Shown here one piece after another: positions 7,697-14,658 of a DNA stretch of 37,514 nucleotides. This stretch comes from Actinomycetes bacterium (GTDB lineage: Bacteria > Actinomycetota > Acidimicrobiia > Acidimicrobiales > Palsa-688). A program made the translations under genes and the position numbers. Position 1 is the first letter of the stretch. Each line of letters begins with the position of its first letter. Where the stretch lies: NCBI GenBank assembly GCA_021787035.1, contig JAJYMM010000072.1, forward strand, positions 1-37,514. Reading direction: 5' to 3'. The notes below the pieces were generated by a model, which did no database searches, was not told the origin of the DNA, and saw nothing but the letters and a program-made list of their open reading frames with translations.

Positions 7697-8494
7697 ATGA
7701 CCGGTTTTGGGCCAGGCGGCGCCGCCGCCGCCGCCGTGTTCGGGTTGCTCGGCCTGCTGGTCGGGTCGTTCGCCAACGTCGTGATTTACCGCGTTCCTGA
7801 AGGCCGTTCTGTCGTGAGCCCCCCCTCGGCGTGCCCCAAGTGCGGAGCGCGGGTGCGCCCCTACGACAACGTCCCCGTGGTCTCTTGGGCGCTGCTCGGC
7901 GGTCACTGCCGTGACTGCCACGCCCCGATATCTCCGCGTTACCCGGCGGTAGAGGCCCTCGTAGGCGCGGTCTTCGCCGGCATCGGATGGCGTTTTGGGG
8001 TTTCTTGGACCGGTGCCGGCGAGGCCTTCTTGGCTTTGGGCCTCGTGGTCCTGGGTTTCATCGACCTCGACCACATGGTGCTCCCCCGCCGGCTCGTGTA
8101 CGCAACCTTGGTCGTGGTGGGCGCCGCCTTTGTTGCAGGGAGCGCGGCTGGCGACCACTGGGGCCGTCTCGGCGTAGCGGCCTTGTGCGCGCTGGTGCCC
8201 TGGGCACTCTTTTTCGCGATCAACTATGTCGCTCCACACGCCCTCGGTTTTGGCGATGTGCGACTGGCGCTCCTCATCGGCTTCGGGCTCGGGTGGCTGG
8301 GCGCCGCCTATGCATTTTTGGGTTTCCTCGCGGCCAGCGTCCTCGGTTCGCTCGTAGGTGTGGGCCTAATAGCCGCGGGGAAGGCGGGGCGGCGGACTGC
8401 CGTACCGTTCGGGACGTTCCTGGCCCTCGGGGCGATCCTCGCGGTCCTCGCGGGTGGGCCCATAGTCAACTGGTACTCGGGCTTCACGCACTGA
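7697..8494 (+). CDS. pilD: Prepilin peptidase / N-methyltransferase (type A24 aspartic protease)
   Basis: A 265-residue polytopic membrane protein that cleaves leader peptides of type IV prepilins and usually methylates the new N-terminus. Cys46, Cys49, Cys71 and Cys74 form the two CxxC pairs of the cytoplasmic zinc domain found in bifunctional enzymes. The catalytic aspartates are Asp123 (FIDLDHMVLP) and Asp187 in the GFGD motif. About seven to eight hydrophobic helices are visible, starting with AAVFGLLGLLVGSFANVVIY. The ribosome-binding site before ATG 7697 is weak. No pilin or pilus assembly ATPase gene is recognisable in the window, apart from the uncertain fragment at its start. The gene runs towards the convergent conservon. 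Confidence 0.93.
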   Translation: MTGFGPGGAAAAAVFGLLGLLVGSFANVVIYRVPEGRSVVSPPSACPKCGARVRPYDNVPVVSWALLGGHCRDCHAPISPRYPAVEALVGAVFAGIGWRFGVSWTGAGEAFLALGLVVLGFIDLDHMVLPRRLVYATLVVVGAAFVAGSAAGDHWGRLGVAALCALVPWALFFAINYVAPHALGFGDVRLALLIGFGLGWLGAAYAFLGFLAASVLGSLVGVGLIAAGKAGRRTAVPFGTFLALGAILAVLAGGPIVNWYSGFTH

Positions 8495-8612
8495 CGGCCC
8501 CACCGACCGGCCGGCACTTTCACTATCGCCTGCCGGGCAGTCATTGGTACGAGGAGATAACCGGGGGCAGATGTGGCAGTCTGCCCGGAGGGTGCCCTCG
8601 ATGACGCCGTTA

Positions 8613-9206
8613 TTACGGCTGGGCGCTTGCGCTCAGCCGGGCGACCAGGAGCTCCAGGAGCACGAGCAGGGTATCTCGGCAGGAAGTTTGGACGCGGGCG
8701 TCCATCTCCACAATGGGGACGCGCTGGGAGAGCCCGAGCGCTTCGCGCACTTCGTCGAGCGGGTAGCGCGAGGCGTTGTCGAAGCAGTTGAGGCCGACTA
8801 CGAACGGCAATGCCCTTTTTTCGAAGTAGTCGACGGCGGCGAAGCAGTCCTCGACGCGCCGGGTGTCCACGAGCACGACCGCCCCGAGGGCGCCGTTTAC
8901 CAGGTCGTCCCACATGAAGGTGAAACGGCCCTGACCGGGGGCGCCGAAGAGGTACATGACGAGGGTGTCGTCGACGGTGAGCCGCCCGAAGTCCATAGCC
9001 ACCGTGGTCGTCGTCTTGGCCGTATGTTCTACGGCGCGGTGGTCGTCGACCCCAGACGCCACCACCGTCATCGCTGCCTCGGTGTTGAGCGGCTCGATCT
9101 CCGAGATCGCCCCGACAAACGTCGTCTTCCCGACTCCGAAACCGCCGGCGATCACAAACTTGGCCGCCGTTACGTGGCGGTTGTGGACTTCAGAGGGAAC
9201 GGACAC
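8613..9206 (-). CDS. Conservon small GTPase (CvnD-like, Ras-like/MglA-related)
   Basis: A 197-residue GTP-binding protein of the family found as the last gene of Streptomyces conservons. The P-loop GGFGVGKT is at 21-28; the switch II segment reads LFGAPGQGRF, where the usual DxxG aspartate is replaced, as is common in this family (FGTPGQ); and a GLNCFD motif corresponds to NKxD base recognition. GTG 9206 overlaps the end of the DUF742 gene by 17 nt, so it is coupled. It probably acts as the output switch, controlled by the roadblock protein and the kinase-like protein encoded upstream; this is inferred from other conservons. Confidence 0.93.
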   Translation of the reverse strand: MSVPSEVHNRHVTAAKFVIAGGFGVGKTTFVGAISEIEPLNTEAAMTVVASGVDDHRAVEHTAKTTTTVAMDFGRLTVDDTLVMYLFGAPGQGRFTFMWDDLVNGALGAVVLVDTRRVEDCFAAVDYFEKRALPFVVGLNCFDNASRYPLDEVREALGLSQRVPIVEMDARVQTSCRDTLLVLLELLVARLSASAQP

Positions 9207-9540
9207 GGTCGATCATCCTCGTGAGGGCTGACAGTTCGATTTCAACGGGGTCGGTCTGGTGGAGGCGCACGGCGCCGCCATCGAGGAGGTCACCGACGAT
9301 CACGGCAACCACCTGGGTGGGTAGGTTGAGGGAAGCGGACAGCTCCGCCACCGAAACCGGCTGGGCAGCCAGAGCGAGGAGCGACGCCTGTTCCGAGGTC
9401 AGGTCCCCGGCGGGCTCTTTCGTGGTCACTTCGACCAAGGTTTCCCACCGCAGGCCCTCGCGTGAAGCGGTGGTGCGCCCGCCGGTCAATATAAACGGCC
9501 GGATGAGCGCTGGCTGGGGTGGCGTGGCCTGTGTACTCAC
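9190..9540 (-). CDS. Conservon DUF742 protein (CvnC-like)
   Basis: A 116-residue protein. A much longer frame is open on this strand, but the upstream part is a shadow of the roadblock gene. The GTG at 9540, 5 nt after the roadblock stop, is the natural start. The family hallmarks are RPFILTGGRT near the N-terminus and a winged-helix-like half, SVAELSASLNLPTQVVAVIV, followed by GDLLDGGAVRL. DUF742 proteins are found almost only in conservons, between the roadblock protein and the GTPase, as here. The biochemical role is unknown; a DNA- or protein-binding winged helix is plausible. Confidence 0.9.
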   Translation of the reverse strand: MSTQATPPQPALIRPFILTGGRTTASREGLRWETLVEVTTKEPAGDLTSEQASLLALAAQPVSVAELSASLNLPTQVVAVIVGDLLDGGAVRLHQTDPVEIELSALTRMIDRVRSL

Positions 9541-9545
9541 GGGGC

Positions 9546-9977
9546 TTAGCCGCCAAGGACCTGCGCACGAAGTTCCGCGATCAAGGCGGGGGAAAGGAGT
9601 GCGCCTATTTTTTCGAGCAGGAGGTTCGTCTGGTAACCGACCAGTCCGATATCGCAGCCGGCGTTGGCCACAACCCCGAGGTTGCTCCCGTCTGAGATTG
9701 ACGAAACGAACAGGTAACCGCCTTGCATCGCCACGATTATCTGGTGGACAGGCTGCCAGCCGAAGGCTTTCCCTGCCCCCCGGGACAGCCCGACGAGGCC
9801 TGAGATGATGGCTGAGACCCGTTCGGCACCGGCTCGGTCCAAGGTGCGCGACATGGCCATGAGAAGGCCGTCGGAAGACACGGCGACCGCGTCGCAGACG
9901 CCGGCGCTCGTCTGGACGAAGTTGTCGAGCAGCCAGTTGAAATTGCGTACGTCGTTGCTGAGGGTGCCGGTGGTCAT
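9546..9977 (-). CDS. Conservon roadblock/LC7 protein (CvnB-like)
   Basis: A 143-residue roadblock/LC7-domain protein. Visible marks are the N-terminal helix FNWLLDNFVQTSAGV, the strand pair VCDAVAVSSDGLLMAMS and the later IIVAMQGGYLFVSSI with the long helix before it. Proteins of this fold pair with Ras-like GTPases (MglB with MglA is the studied case) and can act as GTPase regulators. The gene begins 2 nt after the kinase stop codon and ends 5 nt before the DUF742 start, so the four genes form one tight unit. Confidence 0.93.
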   Translation of the reverse strand: MTTGTLSNDVRNFNWLLDNFVQTSAGVCDAVAVSSDGLLMAMSRTLDRAGAERVSAIISGLVGLSRGAGKAFGWQPVHQIIVAMQGGYLFVSSISDGSNLGVVANAGCDIGLVGYQTNLLLEKIGALLSPALIAELRAQVLGG

Positions 9978-9979
9978 CT

Positions 9980-11842
9980 TCAGTCGTCCTCCGTTGGGTT
10001 GTAGGCGGCGCTACCCGTATGGTCTTCGTCAGCGGCGCGGTCGCCGGTGCCACCGAGGGCTCTTTCGAGCTGCGCTGTCGGGTCCCAACCGGTCTCCCAG
10101 CTGGAGCTCTCCGTCAAAGGAGGGGCCTTGGCCGTGGTGGTGGCCGCGAGGTACTGCGAGAGCGCCGTCGTTATGCCAGCGGCGTCCAGGCCGTCTTCGG
10201 GCGTCGAGCGCTTGAGTGCGCCGTCGTCTTCGCTGAGCGACGCGCCCGGCACGCGACGGGTCAGCCGGCGGAGGGCGTCGGCCGTGGAGCGAGCCTGCGC
10301 TGCCGGCCCAAGCTCTTGATGTGCGACTGTTGGCGCGGCGAAATCCGGTCCGGCCAGGTGCCGTGGAGCGTGCCCCGCGAGGGGTGACAGGTTCCCGAGG
10401 TCAGGTGCAGATGGCCTGGTAGCCGCGACTGCGGCTTGGACGTCGGTGCGCTGTGGCTGGCCAACCGGGCCCCAAGCGGGCCCCTCGTCGGCTTGGCCAC
10501 CTTCCCCCGCCGGGACGTTGCCGTGGCCGGCGACCTCGCCATAACCCCCGGTCTCGCCATAGCCCCGGACCTCGCTGTGACCCCGGACCTCGCCATAACC
10601 CCGGACCTGGCTATAAGTCGGGACCTGCGCGGGCGGCAGCACGGGCGCGGGGACAACCTGGTCGAGGACAGGGGCAGCCGAGGACTGGGAGGCAGCGACG
10701 ACTTCGCTAGGAGAGATCTGGGCGGGTGGCCGGTCTGCGGTTTCCGCCGGCGTGTCCTGTACCAGGCTCGAGGGGACCTTGATGCGGGCGACGAGGCCAC
10801 CCGACTGGGAAGGCTGGAGCGAGACTGAGATGCCATGGCGGGCGGCCAGCCTTCCGGCCACGAAGTGGCCCAGGTAGCGGCCGGGGAGCTCGCGTTCGGT
10901 GCTTTCGCCGGAGAGGCGCCGGTTGGCGGTGGCGAGGTCATCGTCCGACATGCCTATCCCGACGTCGGCGATGACGATCACGTAGCCCCCCTCCAGGTAC
11001 CGCCCGTACACGTCCACCGGGGAAGCGGGCGGGGAAAAAGTGAGGGAGTTCTCGAGCAGCTCGGCGAGGATGTGAACGAGGTCTGTCGTGACGGGGCCGG
11101 AGACCACGGCCGGGTCGAAGTGGTGCAGGCGGAGGCGCTTGTAATCCTCGACCAAGGCCGACGCGGCGCGTGCGATGTCCATCGCCGGCACGGGTGCGTC
11201 CCATTGCCCTGCCGGCCCGCTGCCTGCCAGGATGAGCAGCGACTCGGCGTTGCGCCGCATGCGCGTGGCCAGGTGGTCCAGGCGGAAGAGCTTGTCCAGG
11301 GTCTCGGGGTCGGCCTCCCCGAGCTCGAGCTCGGATATGTACTCGAGCTGGCGCGTGACGAGGTTCTGGTTGCGCCTCCCGAGGTTGAGGAAGGCTTCGG
11401 ACGACATCTGGCGTTGCCCAGCTTGGTCGGCAGCGAGCTCGACCGCCGCGGCCGCCAGCCTTTGGAAGGAGGTGGCCAGGCGTGCCAGGTCCTCGGACCC
11501 GCAATCGTCCAGCACGGGTAGGGCCGGCGGCGTCGCGCCCGGGTTGTCGAGGGCGGCTTGGAGGGCGGCCGGGACGGCGCCCGAGAGGAGCTCCTCGACC
11601 TGGCTGGCGAGCTCGCCGGCGGCGCCCTTGGCCGGGCGTTGGGAACGTGCCGCCCGAGCGGAGCTCGCTGTCCCGAGGACCACGGCGAGCGCCCCGAGAA
11701 CGCCGAGGCCCACGAAGAGGAGGGCCTTGTCGTTCGAAGACAGGGTCTTTAGGTGGCCGAGGCTCGAGTAGGCACCGAGCGCGGCCATCGCGACGAAGGC
11801 AACCAGCGGCCCGAGAAGGGCGGCGAGCGGCTTTGTTTTCAT
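9980..11842 (-). CDS. Conservon membrane histidine kinase (CvnA-like) with repeat-containing C-terminal tail
   Basis: A 620-residue protein. I chose ATG 11842 because it precedes a good membrane anchor (residues 6-25 and 40-60, with a short external loop); the frame is open further upstream only as a shadow of the next gene. A helical dimerisation region (NLGRRNQNLVTRQLEYISEL, LDHLATRMRRNAESLLILAG) leads to a HATPase domain with N-box HILAELLENSLTF and G-box ADVGIGMSDDDL. No obvious phosphoacceptor His is visible in the dimerisation helix apart from LDH, so true kinase activity is uncertain, as in other conservon kinases. The last 250 residues are a low-complexity tail with GYGEVR-type hexapeptide repeats. 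The external sensor part is minimal compared with Streptomyces CvnA proteins. Confidence 0.9.
   Translation of the reverse strand: MKTKPLAALLGPLVAFVAMAALGAYSSLGHLKTLSSNDKALLFVGLGVLGALAVVLGTASSARAARSQRPAKGAAGELASQVEELLSGAVPAALQAALDNPGATPPALPVLDDCGSEDLARLATSFQRLAAAAVELAADQAGQRQMSSEAFLNLGRRNQNLVTRQLEYISELELGEADPETLDKLFRLDHLATRMRRNAESLLILAGSGPAGQWDAPVPAMDIARAASALVEDYKRLRLHHFDPAVVSGPVTTDLVHILAELLENSLTFSPPASPVDVYGRYLEGGYVIVIADVGIGMSDDDLATANRRLSGESTERELPGRYLGHFVAGRLAARHGISVSLQPSQSGGLVARIKVPSSLVQDTPAETADRPPAQISPSEVVAASQSSAAPVLDQVVPAPVLPPAQVPTYSQVRGYGEVRGHSEVRGYGETGGYGEVAGHGNVPAGEGGQADEGPAWGPVGQPQRTDVQAAVAATRPSAPDLGNLSPLAGHAPRHLAGPDFAAPTVAHQELGPAAQARSTADALRRLTRRVPGASLSEDDGALKRSTPEDGLDAAGITTALSQYLAATTTAKAPPLTESSSWETGWDPTAQLERALGGTGDRAADEDHTGSAAYNPTEDD
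10535..10624 (-). repeat. 18-bp tandem repeats in the conservon kinase tail
   Basis: Five 18-bp units start at 10535, 10553, 10571, 10589 and 10607 (plus-strand consensus CTCGCCATAACCCCGGAC). On the coding strand they encode the hexapeptides GYGEVR, GHSEVR, GYGETG and close variants in the disordered C-terminal tail. Copies differ by one to five bases, so this array is older or less homogenised than those in carB or the pyrF spacer. Confidence 0.93.
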
Positions 11843-11871
11843 ACGGCGGAGCCTTTCGTTGTCGTGGAGTC

Positions 11872-13041
11872 TTAGCCGCCCAGGAGGGCATAGGAGCGCG
11901 GCTGCGGGCGGCTCCTGGCGATCGTCGTTGCGGCCCCCGCTTCGCTCGGCAAGCCAATGGCCCACGCCAGCACCGACGGGTCTTCGGTCATGTAGATGAC
12001 CTGGCAGCCGTGGGCGGAGAAGGTGGTCACGAGGGATGCCACCCCCTCGGGCCCGAACCGGGAAAACGCGTCGTCCGCCGCGACCGCTTCGTCGCGCGGT
12101 AGCTGCTGCGCTTTCACCCACTCGAGTGCGACTTCCAGGGGGTCGGGCTGAGCGGCGCCGGCCTCGACAAGAGAGGCAAGCTCCCGTTGGTCTGACCCGA
12201 GGCGTGCTCTTGCAGCGACTTCGGCCTCCCTGGCCTGGCGCTCTGCCTCTTGGGTGACCGCGAGCGTGGCCGCCAAGTGGTCGCGGTAGTTGGCCACGAG
12301 ACCTGGGAGCGGGATGCCCGAGGCCCATTCGGGGCGGTCGGAACTGACAGAGGCCAGGCCTTCATCCAGCGCCCTGTGGGCCGACTGGAGCGACTCGAGG
12401 GCCTCGCGGGTCGCGGCCCGAGCGCTCTGGTACATCTCGTCTGCTTGTTCCACGGCCTGGCTCTTGGCGCTCTCGGCGCTAGCCAGGGCGGCCTGGACGC
12501 TCACCGCCTGCTGGACCACGGGTTCGGGGACGCCGCGGTTAGCGCGCGAGGAGCGCGCTTGGTCGAGGGAGGCACTAGCGCTTCGGCGCTGTTCCAAGAC
12601 GTGGTCGAGCTCGCCGAGCGTCGCCGCCAAAGAACGGGCCGCCTCGGCTTCGGCGCGTACGGCCGCCTGGTACCCCTCTTCGACCGATGAGAGGCGGTCC
12701 GCCAGTTCCCCGAAGCGAGCGAGGTCATGGGCCGCCGCCGAGGCTTCGTGGAGGGCTCTTTGCGCAGCGCCGGCCGTTTCGGCAAGGGAACGCTCGGCCG
12801 CGGCGACGTCACCCCTTTTCCCCTCTACGTCCGCTTCGTGCTTGCTGGCCGCGGCCATGGTCGCCCTCGCCAGCTCGCCGTCTATGTCGCTGCCCCGGAT
12901 GATCCTGCACCCCCCGGCTACCTCGAGCGCCGCCAGGGCGGCGGAGCGCTGAGCGGGGTTGGCGGCCACGACAGATATAGCGGGGTGCAGGCCTTGGACC
13001 AGCAGGGCCCCGCTCATGTCGCGAAGTTCTTGGAAGCGCAC
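11872..13041 (-). CDS. Coiled-coil protein resembling an SMC/RecF-type ATPase with degenerate nucleotide site
   Basis: A 389-residue protein whose start GTG 13041 has AAAGGAG 8 nt upstream. The first 40 residues read like the head of an SMC/RecF ATPase (VRFQELRDMSGALLVQGLHP, then ISVVAANPAQRSAALAALEV), but the position of Walker A (GxxGxGKS/T) is AANPAQRSA, without the Lys. Residues from about 60 to 320 are Ala/Glu/Arg-rich heptads with a break near PEWASGIPLPG, suggesting an antiparallel coiled coil. The end has a Walker-B-like EAVAADDAFSRF and a CQVIYMTEDPSVLAWA strand typical of ABC heads. No LSGGQ signature is seen. It ends 29 nt before the conservon kinase start, so it is probably the first gene of that operon. 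Function is unknown; a non-hydrolysing structural or signalling partner is my inference. Confidence 0.8.
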   Translation of the reverse strand: MRFQELRDMSGALLVQGLHPAISVVAANPAQRSAALAALEVAGGCRIIRGSDIDGELARATMAAASKHEADVEGKRGDVAAAERSLAETAGAAQRALHEASAAAHDLARFGELADRLSSVEEGYQAAVRAEAEAARSLAATLGELDHVLEQRRSASASLDQARSSRANRGVPEPVVQQAVSVQAALASAESAKSQAVEQADEMYQSARAATREALESLQSAHRALDEGLASVSSDRPEWASGIPLPGLVANYRDHLAATLAVTQEAERQAREAEVAARARLGSDQRELASLVEAGAAQPDPLEVALEWVKAQQLPRDEAVAADDAFSRFGPEGVASLVTTFSAHGCQVIYMTEDPSVLAWAIGLPSEAGAATTIARSRPQPRSYALLGG

Positions 13042-13129
13042 CTGGCCTACTCCTTTATCCTCGTGCTTAGAGTCGGCGGCGAATACGAGAACTTGAGGGC
13101 AGCGTGGGCTGCCAGTAGGGAGGCACCGC

Positions 13130-13684
13130 ATGGGACAGGAAGGACCGCCGGGTAGGCCCGAGCTCACGGTCGTGCGTGAGGGCACCGAGACCGGCAAGCC
13201 CGACGGCCCCGAGAAGCCCGAGCGCGACGAAGGCCCGGAACCGCTAGTGCTGCTCCTTTCGGGGCCCAACCTCAACCTTCTCGGTCAGCGCCAGCCCGAG
13301 ATCTACGGGCGGGACAACCTGGCAGACCACGTGAGCCGGGCCTCGATGGCTGCCGGCCAGTACGGCTTGGCGGTCGAACACGTCCAGTCCGATTACGAGG
13401 GCGCCCTAGTGGAGGCCGTGCACGGCGCCCGAGGCCGAGCGGTGGCCGTCGTCATCAACCCCGGCGCGCTCACCCACTACGCGTGGTCCCTCCACGATGC
13501 CCTGGCGGCCTTCGAAGGACCGGTGATCGAGCTCCACCTGACCAACCCGGGCCGGCGCGAGCCTTGGCGGCACCGTTCGGTGGTCACACCGGTGGCAACG
13601 GGGGTCATCGCCGGTTTTGGCGGGGACGGGTACCGCCTGGCCATAGAGGCGGTGGCGGCGATCCTCAGGGCGAGCCGCCGGTAG
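13130..13684 (+). CDS. aroQ: Type II 3-dehydroquinate dehydratase with N-terminal extension
   Basis: Dehydrates 3-dehydroquinate to 3-dehydroshikimate. The catalytic core starts at about residue 38 (LVLLLSGPNLNLLGQRQPEI) and contains the expected Arg and catalytic Tyr of the LGxRxPxxYG lid, the NPGALTHYAWSLHDAL segment with Asn and His, ELHLTNPGRRE and the final WRHRSVVTPVATGVIAGFG. The protein has 184 residues against about 145 in the family. The extra 37 residues at the front are charged and Pro-rich (GTETGKPDGPEKPERDEGPE) and are probably translated, since ATG 13130 has GGGAGG 6 nt upstream. It diverges from the pseudo-ATPase gene across an 88-bp spacer and is cut off from aroCKB by the conservon. 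Confidence 0.95.
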   Translation: MGQEGPPGRPELTVVREGTETGKPDGPEKPERDEGPEPLVLLLSGPNLNLLGQRQPEIYGRDNLADHVSRASMAAGQYGLAVEHVQSDYEGALVEAVHGARGRAVAVVINPGALTHYAWSLHDALAAFEGPVIELHLTNPGRREPWRHRSVVTPVATGVIAGFGGDGYRLAIEAVAAILRASRR

Positions 13685-13729
13685 GCGCCGCCCGCCGCCA
13701 AGCGCCCCGCAACCCGGGCTTAGAAAACT

Positions 13730-14602
13730 TTAGAAGACGACCGTCTTTCGCCCATGGACGAGCACGCGGTCGGTCAGGTGGAGCCGGACCGCTCGGGCGA
13801 GCACGACCGTCTCCAGGTCCCTCCCGATGCGGGCGAGGTCGGCGACGCCGTCCCTGTGGGTGGCGCGGGCGGTGTCCTGTTCGATTATCGGTCCCTGGTC
13901 GAGCTCGGCCGTGGCGTAGTGCGCTGTCGCCCCGATCAGCTTCACGCCACGGGCATGGGCCTGGTGGTAGGGCTGGCCGCCCGAGAACGCCGGGAGGAAC
14001 GAGTGGTGAATGTTGATCACCTTCGAGGGGTAGGCGTCGATCACCTGCGGCGAGAGGATCTGCATGTAACGGGCGAGCACCACGAGCTCCACGCCGGCGC
14101 CCGAAAGGAGCTCCAGGAGCTGCCCCTCCTGGGCCAGGCGGGTGTCTTTGGTCACGGGCAAGTGGTGGTAGGGGAGGCCGAAGCTGGTAGCCAGGCCGGC
14201 GTGGTCTGAGTGGTTGGAGGCGACCAGCACCGGCTGGCCGGGGAGCTCGTGGGCGTACCAGCGGCCGAGGAGGTCTACCAGGCAGTGGGGTTGGCGGGAC
14301 ACGAGCACGGCGACACGGCGGGGTTCGTCGGAATAGCGCACGGCCCAGGTCATGTCGAGGGGCACGGCTACTTGAGCGAAGGCCTCCTCCAGTTCGGGCC
14401 GGGAGAGCCCGAAGCCGTCGAGGCGGAACTCGACTCGCTGGAAGAACATGGCCTCCTCCTCGTCGGTGTGCTGGTCGGCAGCGGTCACGTCGCCCCCGTG
14501 GCGGTAGATGAACTCGGCGACGGCGGCAACGAGGCCGGGCCGGTCGGGGGCGGAGAGGAGGAGCCGCGCGGTTGGCCCGCGGCGCTCGGTGGTCTCGTCC
14601 AT
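13730..14602 (-). CDS. purU: Formyltetrahydrofolate deformylase
   Basis: Hydrolyses 10-formyltetrahydrofolate to formate and tetrahydrofolate, supplying formate or balancing one-carbon pools. The 290-residue protein has an N-terminal ACT domain (RLLLSAPDRPGLVAAVAEFI) and a C-terminal formyltransferase domain with VASNHSDHAGLA, LARYMQILS, the catalytic INIHHSFLPAFSGGQPY and GATAHYATAELDQGPII with the catalytic Asp. Length and motifs match PurU rather than PurN. It lies on the minus strand between aroQ and pepP and diverges from pepP across about 56 bp, so it is probably a single-gene unit. Confidence 0.96.
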   Translation of the reverse strand: MDETTERRGPTARLLLSAPDRPGLVAAVAEFIYRHGGDVTAADQHTDEEEAMFFQRVEFRLDGFGLSRPELEEAFAQVAVPLDMTWAVRYSDEPRRVAVLVSRQPHCLVDLLGRWYAHELPGQPVLVASNHSDHAGLATSFGLPYHHLPVTKDTRLAQEGQLLELLSGAGVELVVLARYMQILSPQVIDAYPSKVINIHHSFLPAFSGGQPYHQAHARGVKLIGATAHYATAELDQGPIIEQDTARATHRDGVADLARIGRDLETVVLARAVRLHLTDRVLVHGRKTVVF

Positions 14603-14658
14603 GGCGCTCTAGCCTGCCACCTAGCTTTAGAGGAGGAGGCACGAGGACGGCCGAGGAG

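Noticed and set aside
8565-8586. Bidirectional terminator between pilD and the conservon (GGGCAG/CTGCCC hairpin)
   Set aside because: Only six base pairs around a 10-nt loop and no T-run on either side; such dyads are frequent by chance in this composition.
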